The notes: generated by a model not told the origin, from the letters alone. Counted from the first letter of the stretch, positions 37,301 to 44,751 are shown. The stretch: DNA of 64,000 nt from Botrimarina hoheduenensis (GCF_007859815.1 NZ_SJPH01000004.1:186001-250000); one strand, 5' to 3'. A program made the numbers and translations.

Positions 37301-37852
37301 GGTGCTGCCCGACGTGTACTGCAAGAAGGCGAGGTCCGAGGGATCGATCGGCGGCAGCTTCCACCGCGCGCCATCGGTGGTGGGGATATCTCGGGTGCAT
37401 TTCCAGTCGATCGCCGCCAAATCGGGGAGCTCGGACAGGACCGGCTCGATCCGTTCGAAAACATCCTGAGTGGTCAGCGCCACACGCGGCTGAGCGTCGC
37501 CCACGATGGCCTGAATCCGCTGCATGTTGGCATTACGCCGCGGCGGATACGCGGGCACGGCAACCACGCCCGCGTACAAGCAGCCAAAGAACGCCGCGAT
37601 GTACTCCAGCCCCGAGGGAAAGAGCAGCAGGGCCCGCTCGCCCGCGAGCCCTTGGCTCTGCAGGTACGACGCAATCGCCCGGGCCCGAGCGTCGAGCTGG
37701 GCGTAGGTAAAGTGAACGCGATCCGCGTCGCCATCAACCACGTAGGTAAAGGCCCGCTGATTGCCTAAGTCGGTGGCTCTTAGCCGTAACAGGCCGACAA
37801 GGTCGACAATGTCATCGGTCAAGCCGTAGAGATTCGCCTGGCCCACATGCAC
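34367..37852 (-). CDS. Fused fatty-acyl-AMP ligase, acyl carrier protein and alpha-oxoamine synthase
   Basis: 1161 residues, GTG start at 37852. Domain 1 (about 1-600) is a fatty-acyl-AMP ligase: FLQYTSGSTGSPKGVMLSHG, the FAAL-type LISGGPNFAYELCVER, FNGAEPVR, YGLAEATL, FLRTGDLG, and KTSSGKIQR near the end. Domain 2 (about 630-705) is an acyl carrier protein with MGLDSLERME (phosphopantetheine Ser about 667). Domain 3 (about 760-1125) is an alpha-oxoamine synthase with INWCSYNYIGM, VDEAHSIGTMG and the PLP lysine in TISKALGSSGG (about 983). Inferred: it activates a fatty acid, loads it on its own ACP and condenses it decarboxylatively with an amino acid to an amino-ketone, as in sphingoid-base, sulfonolipid or prodiginine-type pathways. 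First gene of the five-gene operon. Amino acid and product unknown. Confidence 0.9.
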   Translation of the reverse strand: MHVGQANLYGLTDDIVDLVGLLRLRATDLGNQRAFTYVVDGDADRVHFTYAQLDARARAIASYLQSQGLAGERALLLFPSGLEYIAAFFGCLYAGVVAVPAYPPRRNANMQRIQAIVGDAQPRVALTTQDVFERIEPVLSELPDLAAIDWKCTRDIPTTDGARWKLPPIDPSDLAFLQYTSGSTGSPKGVMLSHGNLLNNTAIISAAFRPSYASSAVTWLPLYHDMGLIGGVIQPVYFARPITVLTPTHFLQKPLRWLQTISDTGALISGGPNFAYELCVERVTEQEKRRLDLSQWELAFNGAEPVRAETIDRFCAAFASCGFRREAFYPCYGLAEATLLVSGGDKTKPASIRSFNAEALQAGQAQQLDPAAEGAIRLVSSGTSLLEQEILIVDPETKAEKPAGGVGEIWVKGPSVAQGYWRRPEVSSETFDARTDDGRGPFLRTGDLGCMVEGELFINGRLKDLIILRGVNHYPQDLEITVEQSHPDLRPAAGAAFAVGTDGAERLVVIHEVARKNDIDYDAVLTAIRSALGRLHEVSPQAIVLIRPHSIPKTSSGKIQRHACRDAYAAGSLRVVAELKAGSAPVVYARRSKPTPSDSAIEVLSDASGIALAGAPPKPRSRPPVFAQKADPAPEEVIIEQVMQIIRSIAQERADALTLDTDIAGMGLDSLERMEIVAELEREFGGRFTEEAILSMETCRDVVQQVRVNLLSLQDEAGETVAAPVGPAGPEPGDYRFGESLEFKRLAATIKQTDDAGLRNPFFTRHEGITQDTTVIGGKTYINWCSYNYIGMSGDPVVQQAALEAIKRFGTSTSASRVVSGEKTVHRELEQALAELHGVEDAITMVGGHATNETVVGHLLGPGDLILHDSLAHNSILQGCKLSGALRRAFPHNDWRTCGDLLERYRHEHRRVLIAIEGVYSMDGDYCDLARFAELRAKHKCYLMVDEAHSIGTMGATGHGMRELSGVTPDAVDIWMGTISKALGSSGGYIAGSHELIQYLKYTAPGFVFACGLAPVSAAAALAAVQQLNKEPQRVTRLHENASLFLRLAKEAGLNTGTSNGTAIIPIITGNSLLALRLSQDLFDQGINVQPILHPAVEEEAARLRFFITSTHTPDQVERTVKALSEAVRRATGEPGISSSVLVEPESSDLGVVPSDTAVAH

Positions 37853-38414
37853 GCTCGCTTGGTTGCTGATCGACTCCGCACGCCCTTACCGCGGGGCGGC
37901 CCCGTATTAAACTGGACAAACGGGGCGATTGCTAGCGATTCGGATGGCTGATCTGGCCTGGGAAGCCAGCAACAAGTTGCGCCGGTACCAAGCCCTGGTC
38001 GTGAGATCGACACCCAGCGGCAAGCATCTCGCCCCGCCCAGCGGTAGCACGGGTTATGCCGTGTAGGCACCTTGAGACGGCCCCTTTGGGGCCCCGCACG
38101 GCCCCCGTCGGGGGGCCTCTCTCGCCAGAAACGGTGCCAGAAACAGAGGAGGCGGCGAGGGGCCGCTTCGAGCCCCACCCCGCCGAACACAACACTCTAC
38201 AAAAAAAGACCGAGGCGCGGGGCGGGGGCAAAATCGCCCCGCCCCACGCCTCGGTTATTAGCGCGGGCAGCCGGCGGCAGCTCGAAAGCCGCCTCCCCCC
38301 CACCGGTTGCGCCCCGCATCGTTTCTGGTAGCTACTTGCGGCCGTGAAAGCCGCAGTCATCGGCGGTTTGCCGTCAATCTTCTGGCCCTTGAGGGCCGCC
38401 GTCGGCACCCCGGC
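37853..38414. other. 562-bp intergenic region: operon promoter side and terminator
   Basis: No gene is supported. From right to left: the tail and terminator of the beta-barrel gene (38201-38255), a strong G/C hairpin GGCCCCC/GGGGGCC around 38100-38118, the 14-base word AGCGGTAGCACGGG at 38040, and the presumed promoter of the FAAL operon. Proline/arginine-rich open frames in several frames here are not credible genes. Confidence 0.5.
38201..38255 (-). terminator. Rho-independent terminator of the beta-barrel gene
   Basis: Long inverted repeat with outer arms ACCGAGGCG (38209-38217) and CGCCTCGGT (38247-38255) and an inner GC-rich arm (CGGGGCGGGG / CCCCGCCCC). On the minus strand it is followed by CTTTTTTTG (complement of the A-run 38201-38207). 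It lies about 160 bp past the stop codon. Confidence 0.85.
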
Positions 38415-40193
38415 TTAGTGCCGGAACTCGATACCGAAGTTGACACCGTTAGCGAGGATGTCGGTCCGGGCGTCTTTCACGCCGAAGTCAGGAGCCCGAT
38501 AGATGACCGACTGCGAGGCCCGCTGGATGTTATCTACATACTGAGCCGTGTAGCCGATCTTCAGGGCGAGTGCCCGGGTGAGCTTGTAGCGAGCCTCGAG
38601 CCGCAACTCCGCCAGCGGCGAGAAGTCGTCTTCAAACTTCCCGTACACCGATGTTGTCGTACGAGCCGAAGCCGAGCGGTTCAGGGCACCGGGGATCGCT
38701 TCTTCGCCGAACACGCCGTACTGATCGATGTCGGCTCGGTTGTAGGCGAACATCACGCGGCCATCGACACTGAAGTCCCACTTGCCGCGATCACGTGTCC
38801 AGCGGAGGCCGAGCTGCGGGCCAACCAGTTGGTTGTCGATCTCAGCCGACACGCTTGTGCGACCAAGGATGCTGCCCAAGCCGACCATCGAGAACCGGTC
38901 TTGGAGCCGCAGGAATCGCACACCGTAAGAAAACTGCAGCCGATCGCTGCGGCCCTGCTCTAGGCGGTGGCTCTGGTCGATCTGGTGCGTGAGCATCCAC
39001 TCGACACCGTTCATCTCCGTCACGTTACGCGTTGTGACCGTGTCGAAGAAGACGTTGAAGGTGTAGAGGTCGTCGAAGTCGGTGATCTGGGCGATCCGCT
39101 CGTCGTCGTCAATCGTGCCGTCACCGTTGAGGTCCGCCAGGATGAAGAACGAACCGCCGAAGAGGTCACCGTCCAGGTCGTCGGCGGCAGCACCTTCGTA
39201 GGTGTCGTCGTCTCCAGCCGAGTCTTCTTGCTCGGCACCGTAGTTACCGACGTAGTAGACCGGCCCGTAGACGGTGCCCGCTTGAGCGCCGGCGAGGTTG
39301 TTCAGGTAGTCGCGGAAACCGTTGAGGAAGTTCGGGTCGGGCAGCTCGAAGTTGACCGCCACGCTGCCGAAGCCGAGGAAGTGGCCGTCGCCAAACTGCG
39401 GTCCGTCGCCGTCGAGCACGCCGTCGCCATCGCCATCGATATCGTTGTCTTCGTAGGCCGGATCAACGCCGGGCTGATCGCTGTCGGTTTGGCTTGTGTA
39501 CGGCGTATCAGGTACGCCATAGGTGGCGTTGCTCTTGGCCTCGGGGCCGTCGAGGATGCCGATGGTCCAGCCGCGCTCACCGTCGGAGTAGCCGAACTCG
39601 TAACGGTCGCCCCAGGCAAACTCGGCGTCGGGCGTGGCGTCGAGGATGCCGTTCTTCACCTGGTACTGCGAGAGCGCCGCATCGAGTCGGTCGGAGTCGC
39701 CATCCAGCTGCGGCACCTCGACATCACGCGTGGTATCGTCATCCACGGGGACCGTGACCGTGACGGTCACAAAATCGCTCATGGGATCGTTTGGATCGAC
39801 ACGCTGAAGCGGGAAGAACGCGCTGATGGTTTCGGGAGTGATGCCGTTGACGGCGAGGTCCTGGATGTTGACCTGCAGCAGCACGTTGCGGGCGTTCTCT
39901 TCATCCGGCGTCAGGATGCCGTTGAAGATATCCTCCGAGGCGACCGTCAGACCGGGCGAACCGATCTCGATCCGTTCGCCGGTGATCGCCCAGACCGTTT
40001 TGTCGTAGCGGAAGAAGAACCCCGCTTGCGAGTCGATCCGACCGTCGAGGTCGAGCTCGGCTGGCTCGAACCAGCGCAGGTCGTTGTTGGCAACCACATC
40101 CTCAAGCCCATAGGCTTGAGCGTGGCAGAGTGACGCCGGTGCCAGCAGGCAACCAAGGGCGGCGGTAAGCAGTCTATGACGCGGAGCGAACAT
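38415..40193 (-). CDS. Secreted beta-barrel protein (BBP7-like) with acidic Asp-rich repeats
   Basis: 592 residues from ATG 40193, signal peptide MFAPRHRLLTAALGCLLAPA with cleavage near CHA-QAY. The N-terminal part (NNDLRWFEPAELDLDGRIDS, GFFFRYDKTVWAITGERIEI) and the C-terminal 200 residues (alternating strands such as LRLEARYKLTRALALKIGYT, ending in VNFGIEFRH) are typical of planctomycete outer-membrane barrels of the BBP7 type; a final aromatic-basic residue is usual. In the middle (about 230-370) are Asp/Gly-rich, calcium-loop-like segments: NDIDGDGDGVLDGDG and DLNGDGTIDDDER, the latter resembling dockerin/EF loops. Single gene with its own terminator; probable surface or outer-membrane location. 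Confidence 0.75.
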   Translation of the reverse strand: MFAPRHRLLTAALGCLLAPASLCHAQAYGLEDVVANNDLRWFEPAELDLDGRIDSQAGFFFRYDKTVWAITGERIEIGSPGLTVASEDIFNGILTPDEENARNVLLQVNIQDLAVNGITPETISAFFPLQRVDPNDPMSDFVTVTVTVPVDDDTTRDVEVPQLDGDSDRLDAALSQYQVKNGILDATPDAEFAWGDRYEFGYSDGERGWTIGILDGPEAKSNATYGVPDTPYTSQTDSDQPGVDPAYEDNDIDGDGDGVLDGDGPQFGDGHFLGFGSVAVNFELPDPNFLNGFRDYLNNLAGAQAGTVYGPVYYVGNYGAEQEDSAGDDDTYEGAAADDLDGDLFGGSFFILADLNGDGTIDDDERIAQITDFDDLYTFNVFFDTVTTRNVTEMNGVEWMLTHQIDQSHRLEQGRSDRLQFSYGVRFLRLQDRFSMVGLGSILGRTSVSAEIDNQLVGPQLGLRWTRDRGKWDFSVDGRVMFAYNRADIDQYGVFGEEAIPGALNRSASARTTTSVYGKFEDDFSPLAELRLEARYKLTRALALKIGYTAQYVDNIQRASQSVIYRAPDFGVKDARTDILANGVNFGIEFRH

Positions 40194-40539
40194 CGGCTTC
40201 CCCAGCACAGGTCAATCGTGGACGTACGGCTCGCGGCGACGCTTATCGCCGCTGCGCACGAACCGAGGGGGGGGTTGGTCTGTGACATTCGTATCGGTGG
40301 GTCGGGACGCCCTAGTTGAGGAACTCTGGTAAACCGTGCCGGTTTTTCCATCAAAGCCGGTCATGCGGATCAGCCGGGGCCCCGATTCGCTAGCACTTCG
40401 GCCCCAATCGCGGGTGCGTTAGGTGGTTGCCGCGGGCTTGGTTCGTGTTAGAAGTGGTGTGCCGCCACCGCCCGCGTCCGGCGAATCGGGCCCGGTACGT
40501 ACTCTCGCCCCCCCGAAACTGAGCTTGTTGATGCTTGCT
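40194..40539. other. 346-bp divergent intergenic region
   Basis: Separates the leftward beta-barrel gene from the rightward TraB/GumN-like gene. It should contain both promoters. The only structure noticed is the short inverted repeat AAACCG-TGC-CGGTTT followed by TT at 40331-40347, too weak to call a terminator. Confidence 0.4.
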
Positions 40540-41460
40540 ATGCGTGCTCCCTGCCGCTTTCCCGCCGCGGCCATGCGAAACCCCTTGGGCCCGTGCTGGC
40601 TGCTAGCAGCCGCTCTTGCGCTGACGGCTTCGGGGCCGATCGCGGCGGCCGCCGAGAGCCCGCCCGATGAGGACTGGATCCGCCTCACCGAGGGGCCCGA
40701 CGGCAAGCCGCAAGCGCTGCAGACGGGCGTCGGACGCTACCAACGCACCGAAGCGGGGGGGCAGACGATCACGGTCGATCTGGTGGGCGCTGTCCACGTG
40801 GGCGATCGGGCGTACTACCGCAACCTCAACGAACGTTTCGAGGGCTACGAGGTTGTTCTCTATGAGCTGGTGGCACCGCCCGGCACGCGGGTCCGGCCTG
40901 GCCAGCAGGTTGGTAGCGATAACGCTTTGGGGGCCATGCAGAACGGCATGAAGTCGCTGCTCGGGCTGGAGCACCAACTGGAATGGGTCGACTACTCGCC
41001 CGCCAACTTCGTCCACGCCGACATGTCGCCCGACCAGCTGTTCGCGTCGATGGGCGAGCGCGGCGAGGGCTTTCTTGAGATGTACTTCCGGCTGCTCGGG
41101 CAATCGATCGCCGAACAGACCAAGCAGTCGGCCGCCGGCGAATCGACCGAGTTTGACCTCCTCCGGGCATTTTTTGCCGCGGATCGCTCGCAGCAGATGC
41201 GGATCGCGATGGCCAAGCAGATGGCCTCGATGGAAGGCGTTCTGTCGGGGTTTGGCGGCGAAAAGGGCTCGACGATCATCCATGAACGCAACGCGATCGC
41301 CCTGCGGGTGCTGGAGCAGCAGCTGGAGCAGGGGCGGCGGAGCATCGCCGTCTTTTATGGCGCAGGCCACTTAGCGGACATGGACGCCCGCCTGCGCCGC
41401 GATTTCGGTCTGGAACAAACCGATAAACAGTGGCTCGATGCCTGGCGTCTGGGCGATTAA
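40540..41460 (+). CDS. Secreted TraB/GumN-like protein
   Basis: About 306 residues with a signal peptide (MRNPLGPCWLLAAALALTAS region, cleavage near AAA-ESPP). The start is uncertain: ATG 40531, 40540 and 40573 are all possible. The TraB/GumN/Tiki fold is suggested by DLVGAVHVGDRAYYRNLNER (the family's G-x-x-H-x-G-D motif) and VVLYELVAPPG (the Y-E segment), and a C-terminal return of the motif as RSIAVFYGAGHLADMDARL (G-x-G-H). Members include putative metalloproteases; His and Glu/Asp of the two motifs are present. Substrate unknown. Single gene. Confidence 0.72.
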   Translation: MRAPCRFPAAAMRNPLGPCWLLAAALALTASGPIAAAAESPPDEDWIRLTEGPDGKPQALQTGVGRYQRTEAGGQTITVDLVGAVHVGDRAYYRNLNERFEGYEVVLYELVAPPGTRVRPGQQVGSDNALGAMQNGMKSLLGLEHQLEWVDYSPANFVHADMSPDQLFASMGERGEGFLEMYFRLLGQSIAEQTKQSAAGESTEFDLLRAFFAADRSQQMRIAMAKQMASMEGVLSGFGGEKGSTIIHERNAIALRVLEQQLEQGRRSIAVFYGAGHLADMDARLRRDFGLEQTDKQWLDAWRLGD

Positions 41461-41628
41461 AACGGACCGGCCTGCTGCAAGCTGCCGCTGTGCCCGGGGC
41501 AAAAGGCGTCCCCCGCGCAGAACGGCTTGAGCGCGCCCCGGTGGTTCGGTTACGCTACGGGGCTCGATGACCGCATAAGTCGTCACGAGACCCCCTTAAA
41601 TATTAGCTGCTCACCCCTGGTTACCGTC

Positions 41629-41727
41629 ATGGCCAAGCCCTGTCGCAAAGTAAAGAAAGCCAATCACGGCGCTCGCCCGGCGTGCAGCCGGCCCCGCAAG
41701 TCGCGTCGTCATAAGGTAAAGACCTGA
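41629..41727 (+). CDS. 32-residue highly basic peptide
   Basis: A 32-residue reading frame from ATG 41629: MAKPCRKVKKANHGARPACS followed by RPRKSRRHKVKT. Fourteen of 32 residues are Lys or Arg. It begins like a small ribosomal protein and its length and charge resemble bTHX/bL36-type or other ribosome-associated peptides, but it matches none that I know. Two Cys and two His could form a metal site. The stop is followed by the FabZ-like gene within 75 bp. Start without a clear ribosome binding site. It is below the size that most gene callers keep. Confidence 0.55.
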   Translation: MAKPCRKVKKANHGARPACSRPRKSRRHKVKT

Positions 41728-41799
41728 TCCACGGCAGTCGCTTGGTGCCGTTTGGCACCGCGCCGCTTGAACCGCCGCCCGCTGCAGGAAGGCTTACCG

Positions 41800-42318
41800 T
41801 TGCCCGCTAGCGACTGGATCCTTGACCCCTCGACGCTGGACCTCGAGTCGCCGCTGGTGACGATCGAGGAGATCCGCGCATTGATCCCCCAACGCGGGAT
41901 GATCGAGCAGCTGACGGCGATCGTCCATTACGACGTCGAGGCGGGCACGGTCGCGGGCTACAAGGATGTGACCGATGAGGAGTTCTGGGTCCCCGGGCAC
42001 ATGCCCGGCATGCCGCTCATGCCCGGCGTGATGATGTGCGAGGCCGCGGCCCAAATCTGCAGCTACTTCGTTGCCAAGTTCGACCTCCTGGGCTGCGAGA
42101 TGCTGGGCTTCGGCGGGCTGGACAATGTCCGGTTCCGGGGTGCCGTGGTGCCGGGAGACCGCCTGGTGGTGGTTGCCCAGCAGCTGGCTGTCCGCCGCGG
42201 AGCCATGATTCGCTGCCGCTTCCAGTGCTTCGTGAAGGACTCGATGGTCTGCGAAGGAGAGCTACGCGGCATTCCGATTCCGGTGGAAGCGCTCCGCGAA
42301 GCCCGCCAGTCGAGCTAG
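41800..42318 (+). CDS. FabZ-like beta-hydroxyacyl-ACP dehydratase (hot-dog fold)
   Basis: The start is TTG 41800, preceded by AGGAAGG at seven bases, which is the best ribosome binding site around; 172 residues. Hot-dog fold dehydratase: IRALIPQRGMIEQLTAIVHY at the start, the catalytic His and Glu region VPGHMPGMPLMPGVMMCEAA (FabZ pattern G-H-F-P-x-x-P-x-M-P-G-V and E-A-x-A-Q), and FGGLDNVRFRGAVVPGDRLV. Reaction by family: dehydration of 3-hydroxyacyl-ACP in fatty-acid elongation. Whether it is the housekeeping FabZ or a specialised copy is open. No other fatty-acid genes are adjacent, though the FAAL operon is 4 kb away. Confidence 0.85.
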   Translation: MPASDWILDPSTLDLESPLVTIEEIRALIPQRGMIEQLTAIVHYDVEAGTVAGYKDVTDEEFWVPGHMPGMPLMPGVMMCEAAAQICSYFVAKFDLLGCEMLGFGGLDNVRFRGAVVPGDRLVVVAQQLAVRRGAMIRCRFQCFVKDSMVCEGELRGIPIPVEALREARQSS

Positions 42319-42382
42319 CCTAGCGCTAATCACCGCTCGCACGGGGTGCCCGTCCGATTTCACCCTTCGGCCCGCGGTCGCT

Positions 42383-43168
42383 ATGCTGCTGCCCCTCTAC
42401 GACCGAAACCCGCACCACCGCTTTCCGGTGGTCACGGTGCTGCTCATTCTGCTGAACGTGTTTTTCTTCTGGCGGTCCGTGGACGGAGGCGTCCAGAACT
42501 ATGTCGGCACGATTTTCGAGCACGGGTTTATCCCCGCACGGCTGACGAACATCGACTCGGGTCAGCCCGTGCTGGTGCAGCAACAGCTGCCCGAGGGGGG
42601 TGCCTTTCGCGCGAGCCTCTCGACCGACTCGAACGCCGTTTATGCGACCCTGGTGAGCATGATGTTCCTGCACGGGGGCCTGCTGCATCTGGTCTCGAAC
42701 GTGTGGATGCTGTGGGTCTTTGGCGACAACGTCGAGGACCGCCTCGGACGCTTGGTTTACCCCTTCTTCTATCTGTTGGGCGGGGTGGTTGCGGGGCTCA
42801 CGCAATGGGCCGCCAGCCCCGACAGCACCACGCCGGTTATCGGTGCCAGCGGCGCGATCGCGGCCGTGCTGGGGGCCTACGTCGTGACGTTCCCCCGGGC
42901 CAAGGTGAAGACCCTCATCTTTGTCGGCTTGCCGCTGATCTTTGATCTGCCCTCGTACCTCGTGCTTGGCGCTTGGTTCGTGCTGCAGACGATTGGCGGC
43001 ATCCAGGGCATCGGCGCGCCGGTCGAGATGGGGGTGAACGTCGCCTACTGGACCCACATCGGCGGCTTCGTGGCGGGCGTGATCCTGATGCCGCTCTTGA
43101 CGATCGGCGTGGCGCCGCCGGGGGCCGAAGACTGGCGCACCGAGAGCCGCAAGGCTTTCGAGTTCTAG
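42383..43168 (+). CDS. Rhomboid-family intramembrane serine protease
   Basis: 261 residues with six or so membrane segments (VVTVLLILLNVFFFW, GGLLHLVSNVWMLWVFG, YPFFYLLGGVVAGLTQ, IGASGAIAAVLGAYVV, LVLGAWFVLQTIGGI, WTHIGGFVAGVILMPLL). The Ser-His dyad is present: Ser in GASGA and His in THIGGF. The H-x-x-x-N oxyanion residues match HLVSN. A loop of about 40 residues follows the first segment, as in many bacterial rhomboids. Substrate unknown. It follows the FabZ-like gene by 64 bp and precedes trmB by 68 bp on the same strand. Confidence 0.92.
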   Translation: MLLPLYDRNPHHRFPVVTVLLILLNVFFFWRSVDGGVQNYVGTIFEHGFIPARLTNIDSGQPVLVQQQLPEGGAFRASLSTDSNAVYATLVSMMFLHGGLLHLVSNVWMLWVFGDNVEDRLGRLVYPFFYLLGGVVAGLTQWAASPDSTTPVIGASGAIAAVLGAYVVTFPRAKVKTLIFVGLPLIFDLPSYLVLGAWFVLQTIGGIQGIGAPVEMGVNVAYWTHIGGFVAGVILMPLLTIGVAPPGAEDWRTESRKAFEF

Positions 43169-43236
43169 CTACCCTGTGAGGCGGCTGCGTACCGCTTGTT
43201 CCTTCCGTCGGCACTCTTTCTCGTAAGCACTGCGCC

Positions 43237-43908
43237 ATGGGCCGCCGCGCTATTCCCAGCATCCATCGCCAGCTCGATCTGTCGGGCGTTCTGGTGACGA
43301 TCGACGACCTGCCGCGGCCCTGGGACAACGGCGCACGGCTGTTCGGCCCCGCGCGCGCCGGGCTGCCGCTGGAGGTGGAGATCGGCAGCGGCAAGGGAAT
43401 GTTCCTCCGCCGCGCCACGGGCGAGCGGCCCAACCACAACTTTTTGGGCGTCGAGATCGCCCACAAGTACGCCCGCTACTGCGCGGCGTTGCTCACGCGC
43501 GAGCAACGCGAGAACGGCGTGGTGCTCTCCGGCGATGGCGCCCGGCTGATGAGCGAAGTGCTCCCCACCGGCGGGCTCGAAGCGGTGCACGTTTACTTCC
43601 CCGACCCGTGGTGGAAAAAACGGCACCACAAGCGTCGGCTGATGAACAACGCCGACTTTCTCACCGACGTGGCGCGCACGCTGCGACCCGGCGGCGCGTT
43701 GCACTTTTGGACCGACGTGCCCGAGTACTTCGAGGCGGCGGTCGAGTTCCTTGCCGCTATGCGAGCCGAGAGGGGGCTACCGCTCGAGGGCCCCCACCCG
43801 GTGCCCGAGCCCCCTTCGCTGCACGAGCTGGACTTCCACACCCACTTCGAGCGGCGCACACGGCTGAACGATCAGCCGGTCTTTCGGAGTCGGTTTGTGC
43901 GGAGCTGA
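43237..43908 (+). CDS. trmB: tRNA (guanine-N7-)-methyltransferase
   Basis: Makes m7G46 in tRNA variable loops using S-adenosylmethionine. 223 residues, the usual length. Motifs: LEVEIGSGKGMFL (SAM-binding motif I), NFLGVEIAHKYA, the tRNA-binding signature VYFPDPWWKKRHHKRRLMN, TLRPGGALHFWTDVPEYFE. The C-terminal FERRTRLNDQPVFR, positioned as the family's T-x-x-E-x-x-x-x-x-x-G segment, is less canonical. The stop TGA (43906-43908) is followed in the same frame by a dockerin/PEP-CTERM-like reading frame. Confidence 0.94.
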   Translation: MGRRAIPSIHRQLDLSGVLVTIDDLPRPWDNGARLFGPARAGLPLEVEIGSGKGMFLRRATGERPNHNFLGVEIAHKYARYCAALLTREQRENGVVLSGDGARLMSEVLPTGGLEAVHVYFPDPWWKKRHHKRRLMNNADFLTDVARTLRPGGALHFWTDVPEYFEAAVEFLAAMRAERGLPLEGPHPVPEPPSLHELDFHTHFERRTRLNDQPVFRSRFVRS

Positions 43909-43932
43909 GCTTCGCGGCGCGGGCTGGGCGAG

Positions 43933-44103
43933 ATGAATGCGGTCTTCGGCGACTTCAACGGTGACGGGACGGTCGACAACGGCGGGCTGAACGCTTTGCT
44001 GAGCAACTGGGGCTTTGGCTTCGCCATCCCCGAGCCGCAGGCGCTGCTGCTGGCGCTCGCAGCGTGTGTAGCCGGCGGCCGGCGGAGGGTTGCCGTCAGG
44101 TAA
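43933..44103 (+). pseudogene. Remnant of a dockerin/PEP-CTERM protein
   Basis: A 56-residue open frame whose translation is the tail of a typical planctomycete exported protein: dockerin-like calcium loop GDFNGDGTVDNGGLNALLSN, then IPEPQALLLALAACVAGGRR, that is the Pro-Glu-Pro motif, hydrophobic helix and basic end of PEP-CTERM sorting signals. No N-terminal signal peptide or body precedes it; a functional protein would be several hundred residues. The frame is the same as trmB and begins eight codons after its stop. It is most likely the leftover 3' end of a deleted gene. Confidence 0.7.
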
Positions 44104-44171
44104 GCGGGCTGTCTTCGGCTATAATCAGGGCTGGCCCGTCGTGCGATCGTTCCCCTGCTGGTGCCAACACC

Positions 44172-44726
44172 ATGCCCGCTCCGCCGCTGACCGAGCAGCA
44201 CAGCGCTCTCCATCGGAACGAAGCCGAGGCGCTGGCGGTGCCCTTCTTTCCGCACCTGGGCGAGCTGGAGCCGGTTGGCCTGGCCGACCTGCCCCCCGCC
44301 TACCAAACCCTGCTGGGGCACGAAGGGCACATGACCGTCACGCTCGAAGCGTGGCACGAGTCGCTCATGGACGTACGGGTGGTCGGCGAACACGCCGAGG
44401 GAAGCCAATACGCCCGCCACAGCTTGCTCGCTCGTCAGTCGGACGGCCGGGTCGTACAGTCAGGGGTCATGCGGATCGACCTGGCGGGTCTCCCCCCCGA
44501 GGTGCAGCAGCGCGTCGCCGCAGGGGGCTGCCCGCTGGGACGTATCCTCATACGCAGCAACCTGTTGCGCGAAGTAGAGCTGCTCGCCCTGTGGCGCATC
44601 ACGCCGGGCGAACAGCTGGCCGCAGAGCTGCAAACCGACGCTGGTGAAGTGATTTACGGCCGCTGCGCACGGATAATAGTAGAGAACCGCAACGCGGTTG
44701 AGCTGCTGGAAATCGTGAAACCCTAG
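44172..44726 (+). CDS. Chorismate-lyase-like (UbiC/DUF98) protein
   Basis: 184 residues from ATG 44172. The pattern agrees with UbiC/DUF98 chorismate pyruvate-lyases: YQTLLGHEGHMTVTLEAWHE at the place of the L-x-x-x-G-S-L-T-x-x-L motif (Gly-His-Met-Thr here), then DVRVVGEHAEG, and CPLGRILIRSNL, matching the P-L-G-x-x-L segment near the active-site Glu. The similarity is by motif spacing only, so the enzyme activity (chorismate to 4-hydroxybenzoate and pyruvate) is a hypothesis. Next gene, 25 bp downstream, is a flavin-dependent-halogenase-like oxidoreductase, an arrangement that would suit making and modifying a hydroxybenzoate-type starter. Confidence 0.5.
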   Translation: MPAPPLTEQHSALHRNEAEALAVPFFPHLGELEPVGLADLPPAYQTLLGHEGHMTVTLEAWHESLMDVRVVGEHAEGSQYARHSLLARQSDGRVVQSGVMRIDLAGLPPEVQQRVAAGGCPLGRILIRSNLLREVELLALWRITPGEQLAAELQTDAGEVIYGRCARIIVENRNAVELLEIVKP

Positions 44727-44751
44727 CCCCTTGAGTCTCACTCACGATCGC

